Source of the DNA: Oscillospiraceae bacterium
GTDB taxonomy: Bacteria > Bacillota > Clostridia > Oscillospirales > Oscillospiraceae
Reading direction: 5' to 3'
Assembly: GCA_015068035.1 (NCBI GenBank)
Contig: SVLI01000009.1
Location: 1-64,000, forward strand
DNA: 64,000 bases
A program made the position numbers and the translations under genes. Below, in pieces: positions 25,289-33,813 of this stretch. Below the pieces are notes generated by a model. It saw only the letters and a list, made by a program, of their open reading frames with translations. It had not been told where the DNA came from and searched no databases. Positions within the stretch are counted from its first letter, which is position 1. Every line of letters starts with the position of its first letter.

Positions 25289-26481
25289 TGGCAAAGATTC
25301 AGATGAAAACGCCGATCGTCGAGATGGACGGCGACGAGATGACGCGCATCCTGTGGCAGATGATCAAAGATACGCTGATTCTGCCCTATGTGGAGCTGAA
25401 AACGGAGTATTATGACCTCGGCCTGCTCAACCGCAACGCAACGAAGGATCAGGTGACGGTGGACGCAGCGGAGGCGACAAAGCGGCTTGGCGTTGCGGTC
25501 AAGTGTGCAACGATCACGCCGAACGCACAGCGCATGGAGGAGTATCCGGAACTGACTGAGATGTGGAAAAGTCCCAACGCCACGATCCGCTCCATTCTGG
25601 ACGGTACGGTTTTCCGCACCCCGATTCTGGTGGACAGCGTAAAGCCCGTCGTGCGCAACTGGGAAGCGCCCATCACGGTGGCGCGCCATGCTTACGGCGA
25701 CGTGTACAAGGCAGTTGAGCTGCGCACCGACGAGCCGGGCACGGCGAAGCTCGTCTTCACGGGGGAGAGCGGCGCGGTGCAGGAACTGACGGTGCAGAAA
25801 ATGTCCGGAGCGGGCGTCCTGCAGGGGATGCACAACCGGAAGAGCTCCATTGAGAGCTTTGCGCACGCCTGCTTCCGTTTCGCGATCGACACGAAGCAGG
25901 ATCTGTGGTTCTCTGCCAAAGATACGATCTCCAAGGTCTATGACGGCACGTTCAAGGAGATCTTCGATCAGGTGTTCACGGAGTACCGCGCGGAGTTTGA
26001 ACGGCTGGGCATCACCTATTTCTACACGCTGATCGACGATGCCGTGGCGCGCGTGATGCGTTCGCGCGGCGGCTTTATCTGGGCCTGCAAGAACTATGAC
26101 GGCGACGTGATGAGCGACATGATCTCCACGGCCTTCGGCTCGCTGGCGATGATGACGAGCGTGCTGGTCTCACCGTACGGCAACTATGAATATGAGGCCG
26201 CGCACGGCACGGTCACAAGGCATTATTACCGCTATCTGAAAGGCGAGGAGACGAGCACAAACCCCGTCGCCACGATCTTTGCCTGGACGGGCGCGCTGCG
26301 CAAGCGCGGCGAGCTGGACGGCACGGCGGAGCTTTGCGCCTTTGCCGACCGGTTGGAGAAAGCCTGCCTGGATACGATTGAGGCCGGTGAGGTCACGGGT
26401 GACCTTGCCTCTCTTTCCGAGCGGGAGAGCAAATCCCTCACAAGCGCTGCCTTCCTCAAGGCGGTCGCGACGAGGCTGTAA
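25288..26481 (+). CDS. icd: NADP-dependent isocitrate dehydrogenase (eukaryotic-type)
   Basis: Oxidises isocitrate to 2-oxoglutarate. The 397-residue protein belongs to the class II (homodimeric, eukaryote-like) IDH group: MDGDEMTRILWQMIKD near the start, TPNAQRMEEYPELTEMWKSPNATIRSILDGT, PITVARHAYGDVYKA, GGFIWACKNYDGDVMSD and EAAHGTVTRHYYRY. It is translationally coupled to the hydratase (TAATG). With pyruvate carboxylase downstream this forms the oxidative route to glutamate precursors. Confidence 0.94.
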   Translation: MAKIQMKTPIVEMDGDEMTRILWQMIKDTLILPYVELKTEYYDLGLLNRNATKDQVTVDAAEATKRLGVAVKCATITPNAQRMEEYPELTEMWKSPNATIRSILDGTVFRTPILVDSVKPVVRNWEAPITVARHAYGDVYKAVELRTDEPGTAKLVFTGESGAVQELTVQKMSGAGVLQGMHNRKSSIESFAHACFRFAIDTKQDLWFSAKDTISKVYDGTFKEIFDQVFTEYRAEFERLGITYFYTLIDDAVARVMRSRGGFIWACKNYDGDVMSDMISTAFGSLAMMTSVLVSPYGNYEYEAAHGTVTRHYYRYLKGEETSTNPVATIFAWTGALRKRGELDGTAELCAFADRLEKACLDTIEAGEVTGDLASLSERESKSLTSAAFLKAVATRL

Positions 26482-26544
26482 GGCGTTTTTCTGTAGGAAA
26501 AGCGGAATTGCGCCCGCGCAAAGGACGAAAAGACGGATTTCCTG

Positions 26545-26574
26545 TTGCCATTTGCCGGGATGCTGAAGTATAAT
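26545..26574 (+). promoter_or_regulatory. Promoter and leader of pyruvate carboxylase
   Basis: TTGCCA (26545-26550), 18-base spacer, TATAAT (26569-26574). The leader of about 130 bases contains a GC-rich hairpin, AGCG-T-GGGAG with CTCCC-G-CGCT (about 26592-26627). Confidence 0.65.
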
Positions 26575-26710
26575 AACACAGAAAAAAGAAAAAGCGTGGG
26601 AGGGGAAAAGCCTCTTTCTCCCGCGCTGCGGCGCCGTTTCCCGACGGGACGGGCGCTGCATATGCGTTTGAAAAAACAGCAATGGATATATATCTGGGAG
26701 GGGAACACAG

Positions 26711-29700
26711 GTGGAAACGAGAGAATTCAAGAAAATCCTCGTCGCCAACCGCGGCGAAATTGCAACCCGCGTGCTGCGTGCCTGCAATGACCTCGGCATT
26801 GCAACGGTGGCGATTTACTCCAAGGAGGATATTTACAGCGCGCACAGAACCAAGGCGGATGAGGCCTACATGATCGGTGAAACGCTCAGTCCGCTCGGCG
26901 CTTACCTTGCCATTGATGAGATCGTGGCGCTTGCCAAGCGCAAGAACGTGGATGCCATCCATCCGGGCTACGGTTTCCTGTCCGAAAATGCGGATTTCGC
27001 GAAAGCCTGTGAGGAAGCGGGAATCGAGTTTATCGGCCCGCCCTCTGATGTGCTTGGCAAAATGGGCGATAAGCTCTCCGCCAAGGAGATGGCTGATGCC
27101 TGCGGCGTGCCCACAATTCCCGGCAGCTCCGATCCGCTGAGCGGACCGGAGGAGGCGCTGGAAAAGGCGCGGAGCTATGGTTTCCCGGTCATCCTCAAGG
27201 CTGCCGCCGGCGGCGGCGGACGCGGTATGCGCGCCTGCTGGTCGGAGGAAGAGATCGAGCCTGCCTTTGAACTGGTTAGCTCTGAGGCCAGGAAGGCTTT
27301 TGGCAACGACGCAATCTTTATCGAGAAATACCTTGTTGAGCCCAAGCATATCGAAGTGCAGATCCTGGCCGACAAGGAAGGCAACACCGTGCACCTGTAT
27401 GAGCGCGACTGCTCGCTGCAGCGCCGCTATCAGAAGGTAATTGAGTATACGCCCGCGTGGTCTCTGCCCGAGGAGCTGCGCGAGCGGCTTTGCGAGGACG
27501 CGGTTAAAATCTCCAAGCAGGTCGGCTACGTCAACGCGGGCACTGTGGAGTTCCTGGTCGACAAATCCGGCGCGCATTATTTCATCGAGATGAACCCGCG
27601 CATTCAGGTTGAGCACACCGTCACCGAGATGGTCACGGGTATTGACCTTGTGCGCGCACAGATCCTGGTTGCCGGCGGCTTCCCGCTGAGTCATCCGCTG
27701 ATCGGCATCGAATCGCAGAAGGACGTGCACCAGCGCGGCTATGCAATCCAGTGCCGTGTTACAACGGAGGACCCCGCCAACAATTTTGCGCCGGACACCG
27801 GCACGATCACGGCATACCGTTCGGGTGGCGGCAACGGCATCCGGCTTGACGGCGGCAACGCCTATGAGGGCGCAACCATCTCGCCGTATTACGACAGTCT
27901 GCTTGTTAAGATCACGACGTATGACATCAGCTTCATCGGCGCTGCGCGCAAGGCGCGCCGTGCCTTGGCCGAAACCCGCGTGCGCGGCGTGAAGACCAAT
28001 ATGGCTTTCCTTGGCAATATTCTGACGCATCCGGCGTTTTTGGACGGCAAATGCCACACCAAATTTATTGACGACACGCCGGAACTCTTTGAGCTGCAGG
28101 ATTCCAAGGACAGAGCAACCAAGATGCTCAAATACATCGGCAACATCGTGGTCAATGACCCGACGGCGGGCATGAAAATGTATGAAACGCCCCGGTTCCC
28201 GACTGTCCGCGGCGAGTGCAAGGAAGGCCTGAAGCAGCTTCTGGACAGAGAGGGCCCCATTGCGGTGCGCGATTTCGTCCTTGCCCAGAAGAAGCTGATG
28301 ATCTGCGATACGACGATGCGCGACGCGCATCAGAGTCTGCTGGCAACCCGCGTGCGTACGCGCGATATGGTTAAGGGCGCAGCCGGCATGGCGGAGATTT
28401 ATGCCGACGCCTTCTCGCTGGAGATGTGGGGCGGCGCGACCTTCGACGTGGCCTACCGTTATCTGCACGAGGATCCGTGGGAGCGGCTTGAGTGGCTGCG
28501 GCGCGAGATTCCGAACATCCCGTTCCAGATGCTGCTGCGCGGCGCAAACGCGGTTGGCTATGCGAACTACCCGGATAATCTCATCCGCGCTTTCGTGAAG
28601 GAAGCTGCCCGCAGCGGAATTGACGTGTTCCGCGTGTTTGACTCGCTCAACTGGATTCCGGGCATGGAAATCGCACTTGAGGAGGTTGCAGGCGCGAACA
28701 AGATCGCCGAGGCAACCATCTGCTACACGGGCGATATTTCCGATCCCAAGCGCGACAAATATACGCTCGAGTACTATGTCAACATGGCCAAGGAGCTGGA
28801 AAAGCGCGGTGCGCACATTTTGGCCATCAAGGATATGTCCGGCCTGCTCAAGCCCTATGCGGCTAAAAAGCTGATTAAGACGCTCAAGGAAGAGGTTGGC
28901 CTCCCGATCCATCTGCACACGCACGACACCAGCGGCAACCAGGTTGCGGCCTATCTGATGGCGGCGGAAGCCGGCGTGGATATTGTCGACTGCGCGGTGA
29001 GCAGCATGTCTTCGATCACCAGCCAGCCGAGCGTCAACTCCATCGTCTCTGCTTTGCAGGGAACGGAGCGGGACACCGGGCTTGATCTGGACCGCCTGGA
29101 GGAGCTGAGCGAGTACTGGGAGGATGTCCGCAAGCGCTACGACATCTTTGAGTCCGATCTGAAGACCCCGCTGACGGAGATCTACAAATACGAGATCCCG
29201 GGCGGACAGTATACGAACCTGCGTCCGCAGGTGCAGAGTCTCGGCCTCGGCCACCGTTTTGACGAAGTGCGCAAGATGTTCTGCACGGTCAACGAGATGC
29301 TGGGTGACATTGTGAAGGTTACGCCGTCCTCCAAGATGGTTGGCGACCTTGCGATCTTCATGGTGCAGAACGATTTGACGCCGGAGAACATTGTGGAGAA
29401 GGGCAAGAACCTCTCCTTCCCGGACAGCGTGGTCAGCTACTTCAAGGGCATGATGGGTCAGCCCGCATGGGGCCTGCAGCCGAAGGAGCTGCAGGAGGTC
29501 GTGCTCAAGGGTGAAGAGCCCATCACCTGCCGTCCCGGCGAGCTGATGGAGCCTGTGGACTTTGATGCAGCCCGTGAGCACCTCAAGCAGTTCACGCCGG
29601 AACCGACGATGCAGGATGTGCTCGGCTGGTTCATGTATCCCAAGGTTGTGGAGGAATACTTCCGGCAGAAGCAGGAGCACGGCTATATTGTGCGCCTTGG

Positions 29701-30136
29701 CAGCCATGTCTTCTTCCATGGACTTGCCGTGGGTGAGACGAACAAGGTTAACATTGAAGACGGTAAGACCCTGGTCATCAAGCTGCTTGGCACCGGAGAT
29801 ATCGACGATGAAGGCAACCGTACGGTTCATTTTGAGCTCAACGGTGCGCGGCGTGACGTCAAGGTGCGCGATATGTCGCAGACCTTTACCGGCGTAAAGG
29901 CGCGCATGGCGGATCAGAACGATCCGAGCCATATTGCGGCCTCCATCCCCGGCGCGGTCAGCAAGCTGAATATCAAGGTTGGCGACACGGTTGAGGAAAA
30001 CCAGGTCATCGCGATCATCGAGGCCATGAAGATGGAAACCAGCGTCGTGGCCCGCGCAGCGGGCACGGTTGAGGAGCTGCTCATCGACGCCGGCGAGACG
30101 GTCAAGGCCGGCGAACTGCTCGCAATCATCAAATAA
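26711..30136 (+). CDS. pyc: Pyruvate carboxylase
   Basis: Biotin- and ATP-dependent carboxylation of pyruvate to oxaloacetate by a single 1141-residue chain. Biotin carboxylase at about 5-450 (ILVANRGEIATRVLRA, the Gly-rich ATP loop AAAGGGGRGMR, FIEMNPRIQVEHTVTE); carboxyltransferase at about 520-800 (CDTTMRDAHQSLLATR, HLHTHDTSGN with metal His); conserved PYC region, then a biotinyl domain with the modified Lys at residue 1107 in EAMKMETS. Start is a GTG behind GGGAGGGG. It replenishes oxaloacetate for the upstream hydratase and icd products, given a citrate synthase elsewhere. Confidence 0.97.
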   Translation: METREFKKILVANRGEIATRVLRACNDLGIATVAIYSKEDIYSAHRTKADEAYMIGETLSPLGAYLAIDEIVALAKRKNVDAIHPGYGFLSENADFAKACEEAGIEFIGPPSDVLGKMGDKLSAKEMADACGVPTIPGSSDPLSGPEEALEKARSYGFPVILKAAAGGGGRGMRACWSEEEIEPAFELVSSEARKAFGNDAIFIEKYLVEPKHIEVQILADKEGNTVHLYERDCSLQRRYQKVIEYTPAWSLPEELRERLCEDAVKISKQVGYVNAGTVEFLVDKSGAHYFIEMNPRIQVEHTVTEMVTGIDLVRAQILVAGGFPLSHPLIGIESQKDVHQRGYAIQCRVTTEDPANNFAPDTGTITAYRSGGGNGIRLDGGNAYEGATISPYYDSLLVKITTYDISFIGAARKARRALAETRVRGVKTNMAFLGNILTHPAFLDGKCHTKFIDDTPELFELQDSKDRATKMLKYIGNIVVNDPTAGMKMYETPRFPTVRGECKEGLKQLLDREGPIAVRDFVLAQKKLMICDTTMRDAHQSLLATRVRTRDMVKGAAGMAEIYADAFSLEMWGGATFDVAYRYLHEDPWERLEWLRREIPNIPFQMLLRGANAVGYANYPDNLIRAFVKEAARSGIDVFRVFDSLNWIPGMEIALEEVAGANKIAEATICYTGDISDPKRDKYTLEYYVNMAKELEKRGAHILAIKDMSGLLKPYAAKKLIKTLKEEVGLPIHLHTHDTSGNQVAAYLMAAEAGVDIVDCAVSSMSSITSQPSVNSIVSALQGTERDTGLDLDRLEELSEYWEDVRKRYDIFESDLKTPLTEIYKYEIPGGQYTNLRPQVQSLGLGHRFDEVRKMFCTVNEMLGDIVKVTPSSKMVGDLAIFMVQNDLTPENIVEKGKNLSFPDSVVSYFKGMMGQPAWGLQPKELQEVVLKGEEPITCRPGELMEPVDFDAAREHLKQFTPEPTMQDVLGWFMYPKVVEEYFRQKQEHGYIVRLGSHVFFHGLAVGETNKVNIEDGKTLVIKLLGTGDIDDEGNRTVHFELNGARRDVKVRDMSQTFTGVKARMADQNDPSHIAASIPGAVSKLNIKVGDTVEENQVIAIIEAMKMETSVVARAAGTVEELLIDAGETVKAGELLAIIK

Positions 30137-30150
30137 ACAGATGTAAACGA

Positions 30151-30187
30151 AAAAACGGAGCGGACGATGTGTCCGCTCCGTTTTTGT
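30151..30187. terminator. Intrinsic terminator after pyc
   Basis: AAAAACGGAGCGGAC and GTCCGCTCCGTTTTT pair perfectly around GATGT, with T-rich sequence after it. Confidence 0.93.
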
Positions 30188-30330
30188 CTTTTTGTACACG
30201 GGGAATATGCTGTGCAGGGTTCAGTTGTGGGGGGGAAAAAGGGTATACCCGTGTGAATTTGCGCTTGCGATGGATTTCAAAGTCGCGGTTTTGAGTAAAC
30301 GTTCGCGATGCGTCAGAGTTTCGGACGCCG

Positions 30331-31782
30331 TCAGGGCTGATGAACGATTCCGGCGAAAAGCGGGATGTTGTCTTCGCTCGTGATCGCGAACAGGAAAGGA
30401 CGGTCCAGCGTGAAATCAATCGGCTCGTCCGGCATGAAAGCGGCGTTGCGCAGCATCAGCACGGTGTATGCAGCGGCGGTTACGCCATCTTCTTCCACGA
30501 GGACGCGCACGCCGTGCAGCGCGTCGGATAGATAGGGGAGAAGCTCATCCTCCATTTCGCCGAAGACGGGCGAGAAATCTGCACGCTCCGGGGAAAAGAC
30601 GTCCGTGATGCCAAGCTTCTTCAGCGGAGAACTGAGATCCGTCTGGGCGGAAACGTCAAACTTCGGCAGGGATAGCTCAATTTGGGTACGGATCGCATTT
30701 TCCTGCGCGTCGGGCGCATACAGGAGGGAGCTAAGCTGCGCATTCTCCGGCAGTGCATCGACAGAAACGCCCTCGTCCGGCAGGAAGAACCACATCTTTC
30801 CGCCGCCGTTGCCCAGCTGCTTTGTCACGGCGCGGAAACCGTCGCCTTCGTAGTATTCACCGAAGTAGCCCTGATGCATGAAATCATGCGTCAGGTCGCC
30901 GGAAAGAGCATGGAAGGTGTCGGGCGCCGTGTTTTCTGCGGGGAACGCGTCCTCCCAGCTCGCCTGGAAATAGACCGTTGTGGCAAGGGCGAGCAGCGTG
31001 CTTGCATCAAAGCTCAGATCGCTGATCTGGTCGGAGAGCAGATTGCCGGTGTTGTCATTGAGCCATTTGCGGAAGAGCTCGTTGTATTCTTCCGAGCCCA
31101 TGCTGCCGCTGTAGGCCGAGGCATAGTAATGCTCGGCGAGCGCCTGCAGCGCTGCCTCCTCATAAGGCAGGTCATCGCGCAGCCAGAGCGAGCTGGCCAG
31201 AACGTCCGTCACCGTTCCGTCATCCCGGTAGCAGGCGCGCCAAAGGGCGCTTGCCTGCGCACGGAGGCTTTCAATGTCCTCCGCCCCGAGCAGAGACAGA
31301 ATCTGCTCGCGGCTTTCTCCGGCAGCGCACTCGGCAAGCATGGCCAGAGCCATGTAAACATTCACCGGCGAGCAGGCGCGGTTTTTCCCGGCCTCGCCCT
31401 CGAGCAGCGCGGAAAGACTGGCCTGCCAGTAATTTTCCAACCCATCAGCAAAGCCCTCCTCCGGGCGAAGCGCAGAAAGGCTGCTCTCCCAAAGCTCATA
31501 TTGCTCCTGCGCGTCGGGTGCATCCTGGTCCGGATAGGGGACGGCTTCGGGATAAGCTGCAAGCGAAATTGCCTTGGGCGCGCTGCCGGATGCGAGCGAA
31601 GTTTCCGGTGTTGCCTCCGGTGTTGCCTCCGGGTTTGTGTCCGGAGACGGGGAGGCGTTTTCCGCGGCGGGCAGATTTGCGCCGCAGCCCGTCAGCAGCG
31701 CAAGCGCCAGCAGGGCGGATGTGGCGATTATTCCGCGCGAATGACGGCGCGCTGCGCGAGCGTTCCGATTATTGGATTTCAT
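30331..31782 (-). CDS. Serpin-family serine protease inhibitor lipoprotein
   Basis: A 483-residue exported serpin. A lipobox with Cys33 (LLTGC) ends the signal peptide, followed by a Thr/Pro/Glu/Ala linker (about 40-68), then the serpin domain. NVYMALAMLAECAAG matches the breach/shutter region, ATTVYFQASWEDAF the conserved strand, and FLFAITSEDNIPLFAGIVHQP the C-terminal signature. The reactive-centre hinge EEDGVTAAAYTVLML keeps the small residues expected for inhibitory serpins. AGGAGG precedes the ATG. A candidate ECF-type promoter lies 39 bases upstream. Inhibition of host or neighbour proteases is inferred; the actual cleavage site (P1) needs an alignment. Confidence 0.88.
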   Translation of the reverse strand: MKSNNRNARAARRHSRGIIATSALLALALLTGCGANLPAAENASPSPDTNPEATPEATPETSLASGSAPKAISLAAYPEAVPYPDQDAPDAQEQYELWESSLSALRPEEGFADGLENYWQASLSALLEGEAGKNRACSPVNVYMALAMLAECAAGESREQILSLLGAEDIESLRAQASALWRACYRDDGTVTDVLASSLWLRDDLPYEEAALQALAEHYYASAYSGSMGSEEYNELFRKWLNDNTGNLLSDQISDLSFDASTLLALATTVYFQASWEDAFPAENTAPDTFHALSGDLTHDFMHQGYFGEYYEGDGFRAVTKQLGNGGGKMWFFLPDEGVSVDALPENAQLSSLLYAPDAQENAIRTQIELSLPKFDVSAQTDLSSPLKKLGITDVFSPERADFSPVFGEMEDELLPYLSDALHGVRVLVEEDGVTAAAYTVLMLRNAAFMPDEPIDFTLDRPFLFAITSEDNIPLFAGIVHQP

Positions 31783-31817
31783 ATGCCGTTTTCCTCCTGA
31801 ATGGATATTTCACTTGA

Positions 31818-31845
31818 TCAGACGCTTTTTTGGGAAAAAAGTTCC
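31818..31845 (-). promoter_or_regulatory. Candidate ECF-sigma promoter of the serpin gene
   Basis: On the minus strand GGAAC (31845-31841), 16 bases, CGTC (31824-31821), continuing to TCTGA. The pattern GGAAC-N16-CGTC is the general ECF consensus. No sigma-A hexamers are evident. Which sigma factor acts is unknown. Confidence 0.4.
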
Positions 31846-31864
31846 CGCTTCAGCCAAAATTTTT

Positions 31865-31908
31865 GAAAAAACAGGCGATACGCGGATCAAAAACCCGGTA
31901 TCGCCTGT
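31865..31908 (-). terminator. Intrinsic terminator of the FAD oxidoreductase operon
   Basis: Read on the minus strand, ACAGGCGATAC and GTATCGCCTGT form an 11-bp stem with a 16-base loop, followed by TTTTTTC. Its place shows that the transcript extends past the small ORF at 31938. Confidence 0.85.
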
Positions 31909-31937
31909 AATTTCAAGTCTATGCCGGGATGCGCGCC

Positions 31938-32123
31938 TTAGTGCTCGCATCTTCCGCAGTTGTCACAGTACCCCTTGCTCTTGCACGCGGGGAGATGCAG
32001 CAGTGTGCGGAAATAGTCGGCAGAAAGCGGCTGCTCCGGTTTGGAGGCAGGCGCAGCGGAGCTGCTGTTTTCCTCAGGTGCAGAAACCGGGGAACGCTCC
32101 GGCATTTTTTCGGGGCTTACCAC
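31938..32123 (-). CDS. Small Cys-rich protein downstream of FAD oxidoreductase
   Basis: A 61-codon ORF starts with GTG at 32123, overlapping the end of the oxidoreductase gene by 7 bases; an ATG at 32105 is the alternative. The first half is Ser/Pro/Glu-rich and low complexity, the second half is SADYFRTLLHLPACKSKG followed by YCDNCGRCEH. The pattern C-x5-C-x2-C-x2-C resembles a small metal-binding knuckle. Its position before the operon terminator and the ordered Cys cluster favour a real gene. No clear ribosome site is seen, so translation would depend on coupling. Function unknown. Confidence 0.5.
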   Translation of the reverse strand: MVSPEKMPERSPVSAPEENSSSAAPASKPEQPLSADYFRTLLHLPACKSKGYCDNCGRCEH

Positions 32124-33616
32124 TGACGATAAGCGTCAAACTTCTCGCGATCCTCTCTGGCCTTTCTCGCCATCGCGGTGTAGAGACCGTACTGATGCTC
32201 TTCGACGCACTCCTGATAGCTGGGATCCTTGGCGTGGAACTTTTCGTTGCGCGGCAGCGGCACATCCTGATCGACCAGGATGTCCTGCACGCGGCGGATG
32301 TCCACATTGTGCACTGTGGTGCCCTGCTGCGCAGCGACAGCGGCGGCAACGCCGGCGGCCTGGCCGGTACCGACGCACTGCGGGATCAGGTTCAGCCAGT
32401 CAATGGCAACGGCGTCCGCGGAGAGGTGACGGCCGGGGCAGAGCAGGTTTTCAACATTGCGCGGCAGAATGGCGCGGTAGGGAATCTCCACCGGGCCGCA
32501 GTCGTTGATCTGGGAGATGGTGGAATGCCAGGCGATGACATCGTCAAACTTGCTGGCAAAGGCAAAGTCGTTGGCGGTCATGATGTATTCACCGGCCAGA
32601 CGGCGGCTGCAGCGCGTGCCGAGCTGCGGGGCGATGTCGTAAATGTAAGCATCCTTGAAGGCGATCGGAATCGTCTCGCGGAGATATTCCACCACGTCAC
32701 GCATCGTGTTGCGGGTGTTCATCTCGGTCTCGGTCTGGTCGGAGATCTTGGTGCAGTCGCGATCGGCGTGCCAGTTGTTGACCCAGCAGATGTCATTGCG
32801 GGGCGTGGGCAGGGGAGAGGTGCGGAATCCGGCAACCGCCTGCAGACGGCCGCGCAGCGCGGCCTCCTCGGCCGGGTGCGCCTGCTTCCACTCATAGAAA
32901 GCGTTCCAGTCAATGCCGCCGATGCGCCAGACGAGCGCGGTGGTGCTGGAGCGGCCCTCGCCGTCGGAGAGAGAGGCACAGGGCGTGCCGGTCTGGGAGA
33001 AGAGGTCGCCGTCGCCGGTGGCGTCGATGACGATCTTGGCGAGGACGGCCTTGCGGCCTTCCTTGCTCTCGAAGATGACGCCGGTCATCTTGTCGCCCTC
33101 CATGAGCGGACGGGTGCCCCAGCTGTGGTAGAGGACGCGGATGGCGTCGCGATGCTCGAGGAGCATCTTGTCCATCTCAATCTTGAGCTGGTTGGGCTCA
33201 TAGTAGACAGCACGAACGAGGCAGGAGGGCTTTGCGCCTTCATAGCCGCCGCGGCTGACACAGTCATGAATGCTGCGCCATGCCTGCAGCATGAGGGGAT
33301 CCGTGTCGCCGATCCGGTCGAGAGAGGGCGCCTTCACCGTGTTGGGATACTTGGAAAGACGGGTGAACCACTCTTCCTGCAGACCGCGAACGAAGGACTT
33401 GTTATACCAGCTCAGGTTCGGAACCATGACCACGTAACCGCCGGTCACGTCGCCGCCCATGTAGCCGTAACGCTCCATGAGGATGATGTTTTTGGCTCCG
33501 GCTCTTGCCGCCGCAACCGCTGCAGAATGTCCGGCAGCGCCGCCGCCGACTACGAGAATGTCACATTCCGCATAGACGGGGATGTCCCGACCGGTTTCAT
33601 AAATCGTAGTGTTCAT
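32117..33616 (-). CDS. FAD-dependent oxidoreductase (PF12831-type)
   Basis: A 499-residue flavoprotein with an N-terminal Rossmann dinucleotide site (ILVVGGGAAGHSAAVAAARAG, residues about 20-40), the MERYGYMGGDVTGG motif typical of the FAD_oxidored family, the IDATGDGDLFSQTG segment that places the flavin, and a C-terminal LLCPGRHLSADAVA ... QCVGTGQAAGVAAAVA motif. No signal peptide. Substrates in this family range widely, so none is assigned. TGGAGG precedes the ATG. Confidence 0.85.
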   Translation of the reverse strand: MNTTIYETGRDIPVYAECDILVVGGGAAGHSAAVAAARAGAKNIILMERYGYMGGDVTGGYVVMVPNLSWYNKSFVRGLQEEWFTRLSKYPNTVKAPSLDRIGDTDPLMLQAWRSIHDCVSRGGYEGAKPSCLVRAVYYEPNQLKIEMDKMLLEHRDAIRVLYHSWGTRPLMEGDKMTGVIFESKEGRKAVLAKIVIDATGDGDLFSQTGTPCASLSDGEGRSSTTALVWRIGGIDWNAFYEWKQAHPAEEAALRGRLQAVAGFRTSPLPTPRNDICWVNNWHADRDCTKISDQTETEMNTRNTMRDVVEYLRETIPIAFKDAYIYDIAPQLGTRCSRRLAGEYIMTANDFAFASKFDDVIAWHSTISQINDCGPVEIPYRAILPRNVENLLCPGRHLSADAVAIDWLNLIPQCVGTGQAAGVAAAVAAQQGTTVHNVDIRRVQDILVDQDVPLPRNEKFHAKDPSYQECVEEHQYGLYTAMARKAREDREKFDAYRQW

Positions 33617-33670
33617 TTTCTACCTCCAGCAATATATTTGAGTTTCTCAAAATATAAAATATGATACTTT

Positions 33671-33699
33671 ATCTTAGCACAGCTTTATTCTTTCGACAA
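33671..33699 (-). promoter_or_regulatory. Promoter of the FAD oxidoreductase operon
   Basis: On the minus strand TTGTCG, 17-base spacer, TAAGAT with an extended TG. Confidence 0.55.
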
Positions 33700-33813
33700 G
33701 CGTTATTTTCGTGAATGCCGCCCAGCGCTTTTGCTCTTGTCCTTTTTGGCTGACTGTGGTAATATAATACATTAAGATATTATAACCACACATATGGAAG
33801 GGAGGAAAAGGCC

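Noticed and set aside
23003-25294. Minus-strand frame opposite the hydratase
   Set aside because: Shadow of a GC-rich coding region; no start signal.
26456-30199. Very long open frame on the minus strand opposite pyruvate carboxylase
   Set aside because: It mirrors pyc codon structure in a GC-rich gene, has no ribosome site and no recognisable domain; the plus-strand frame is a full-length known enzyme.
31772-33664. Plus-strand frame opposite the FAD oxidoreductase
   Set aside because: Antisense shadow; the flavoprotein has intact cofactor motifs and promoter on the other strand.
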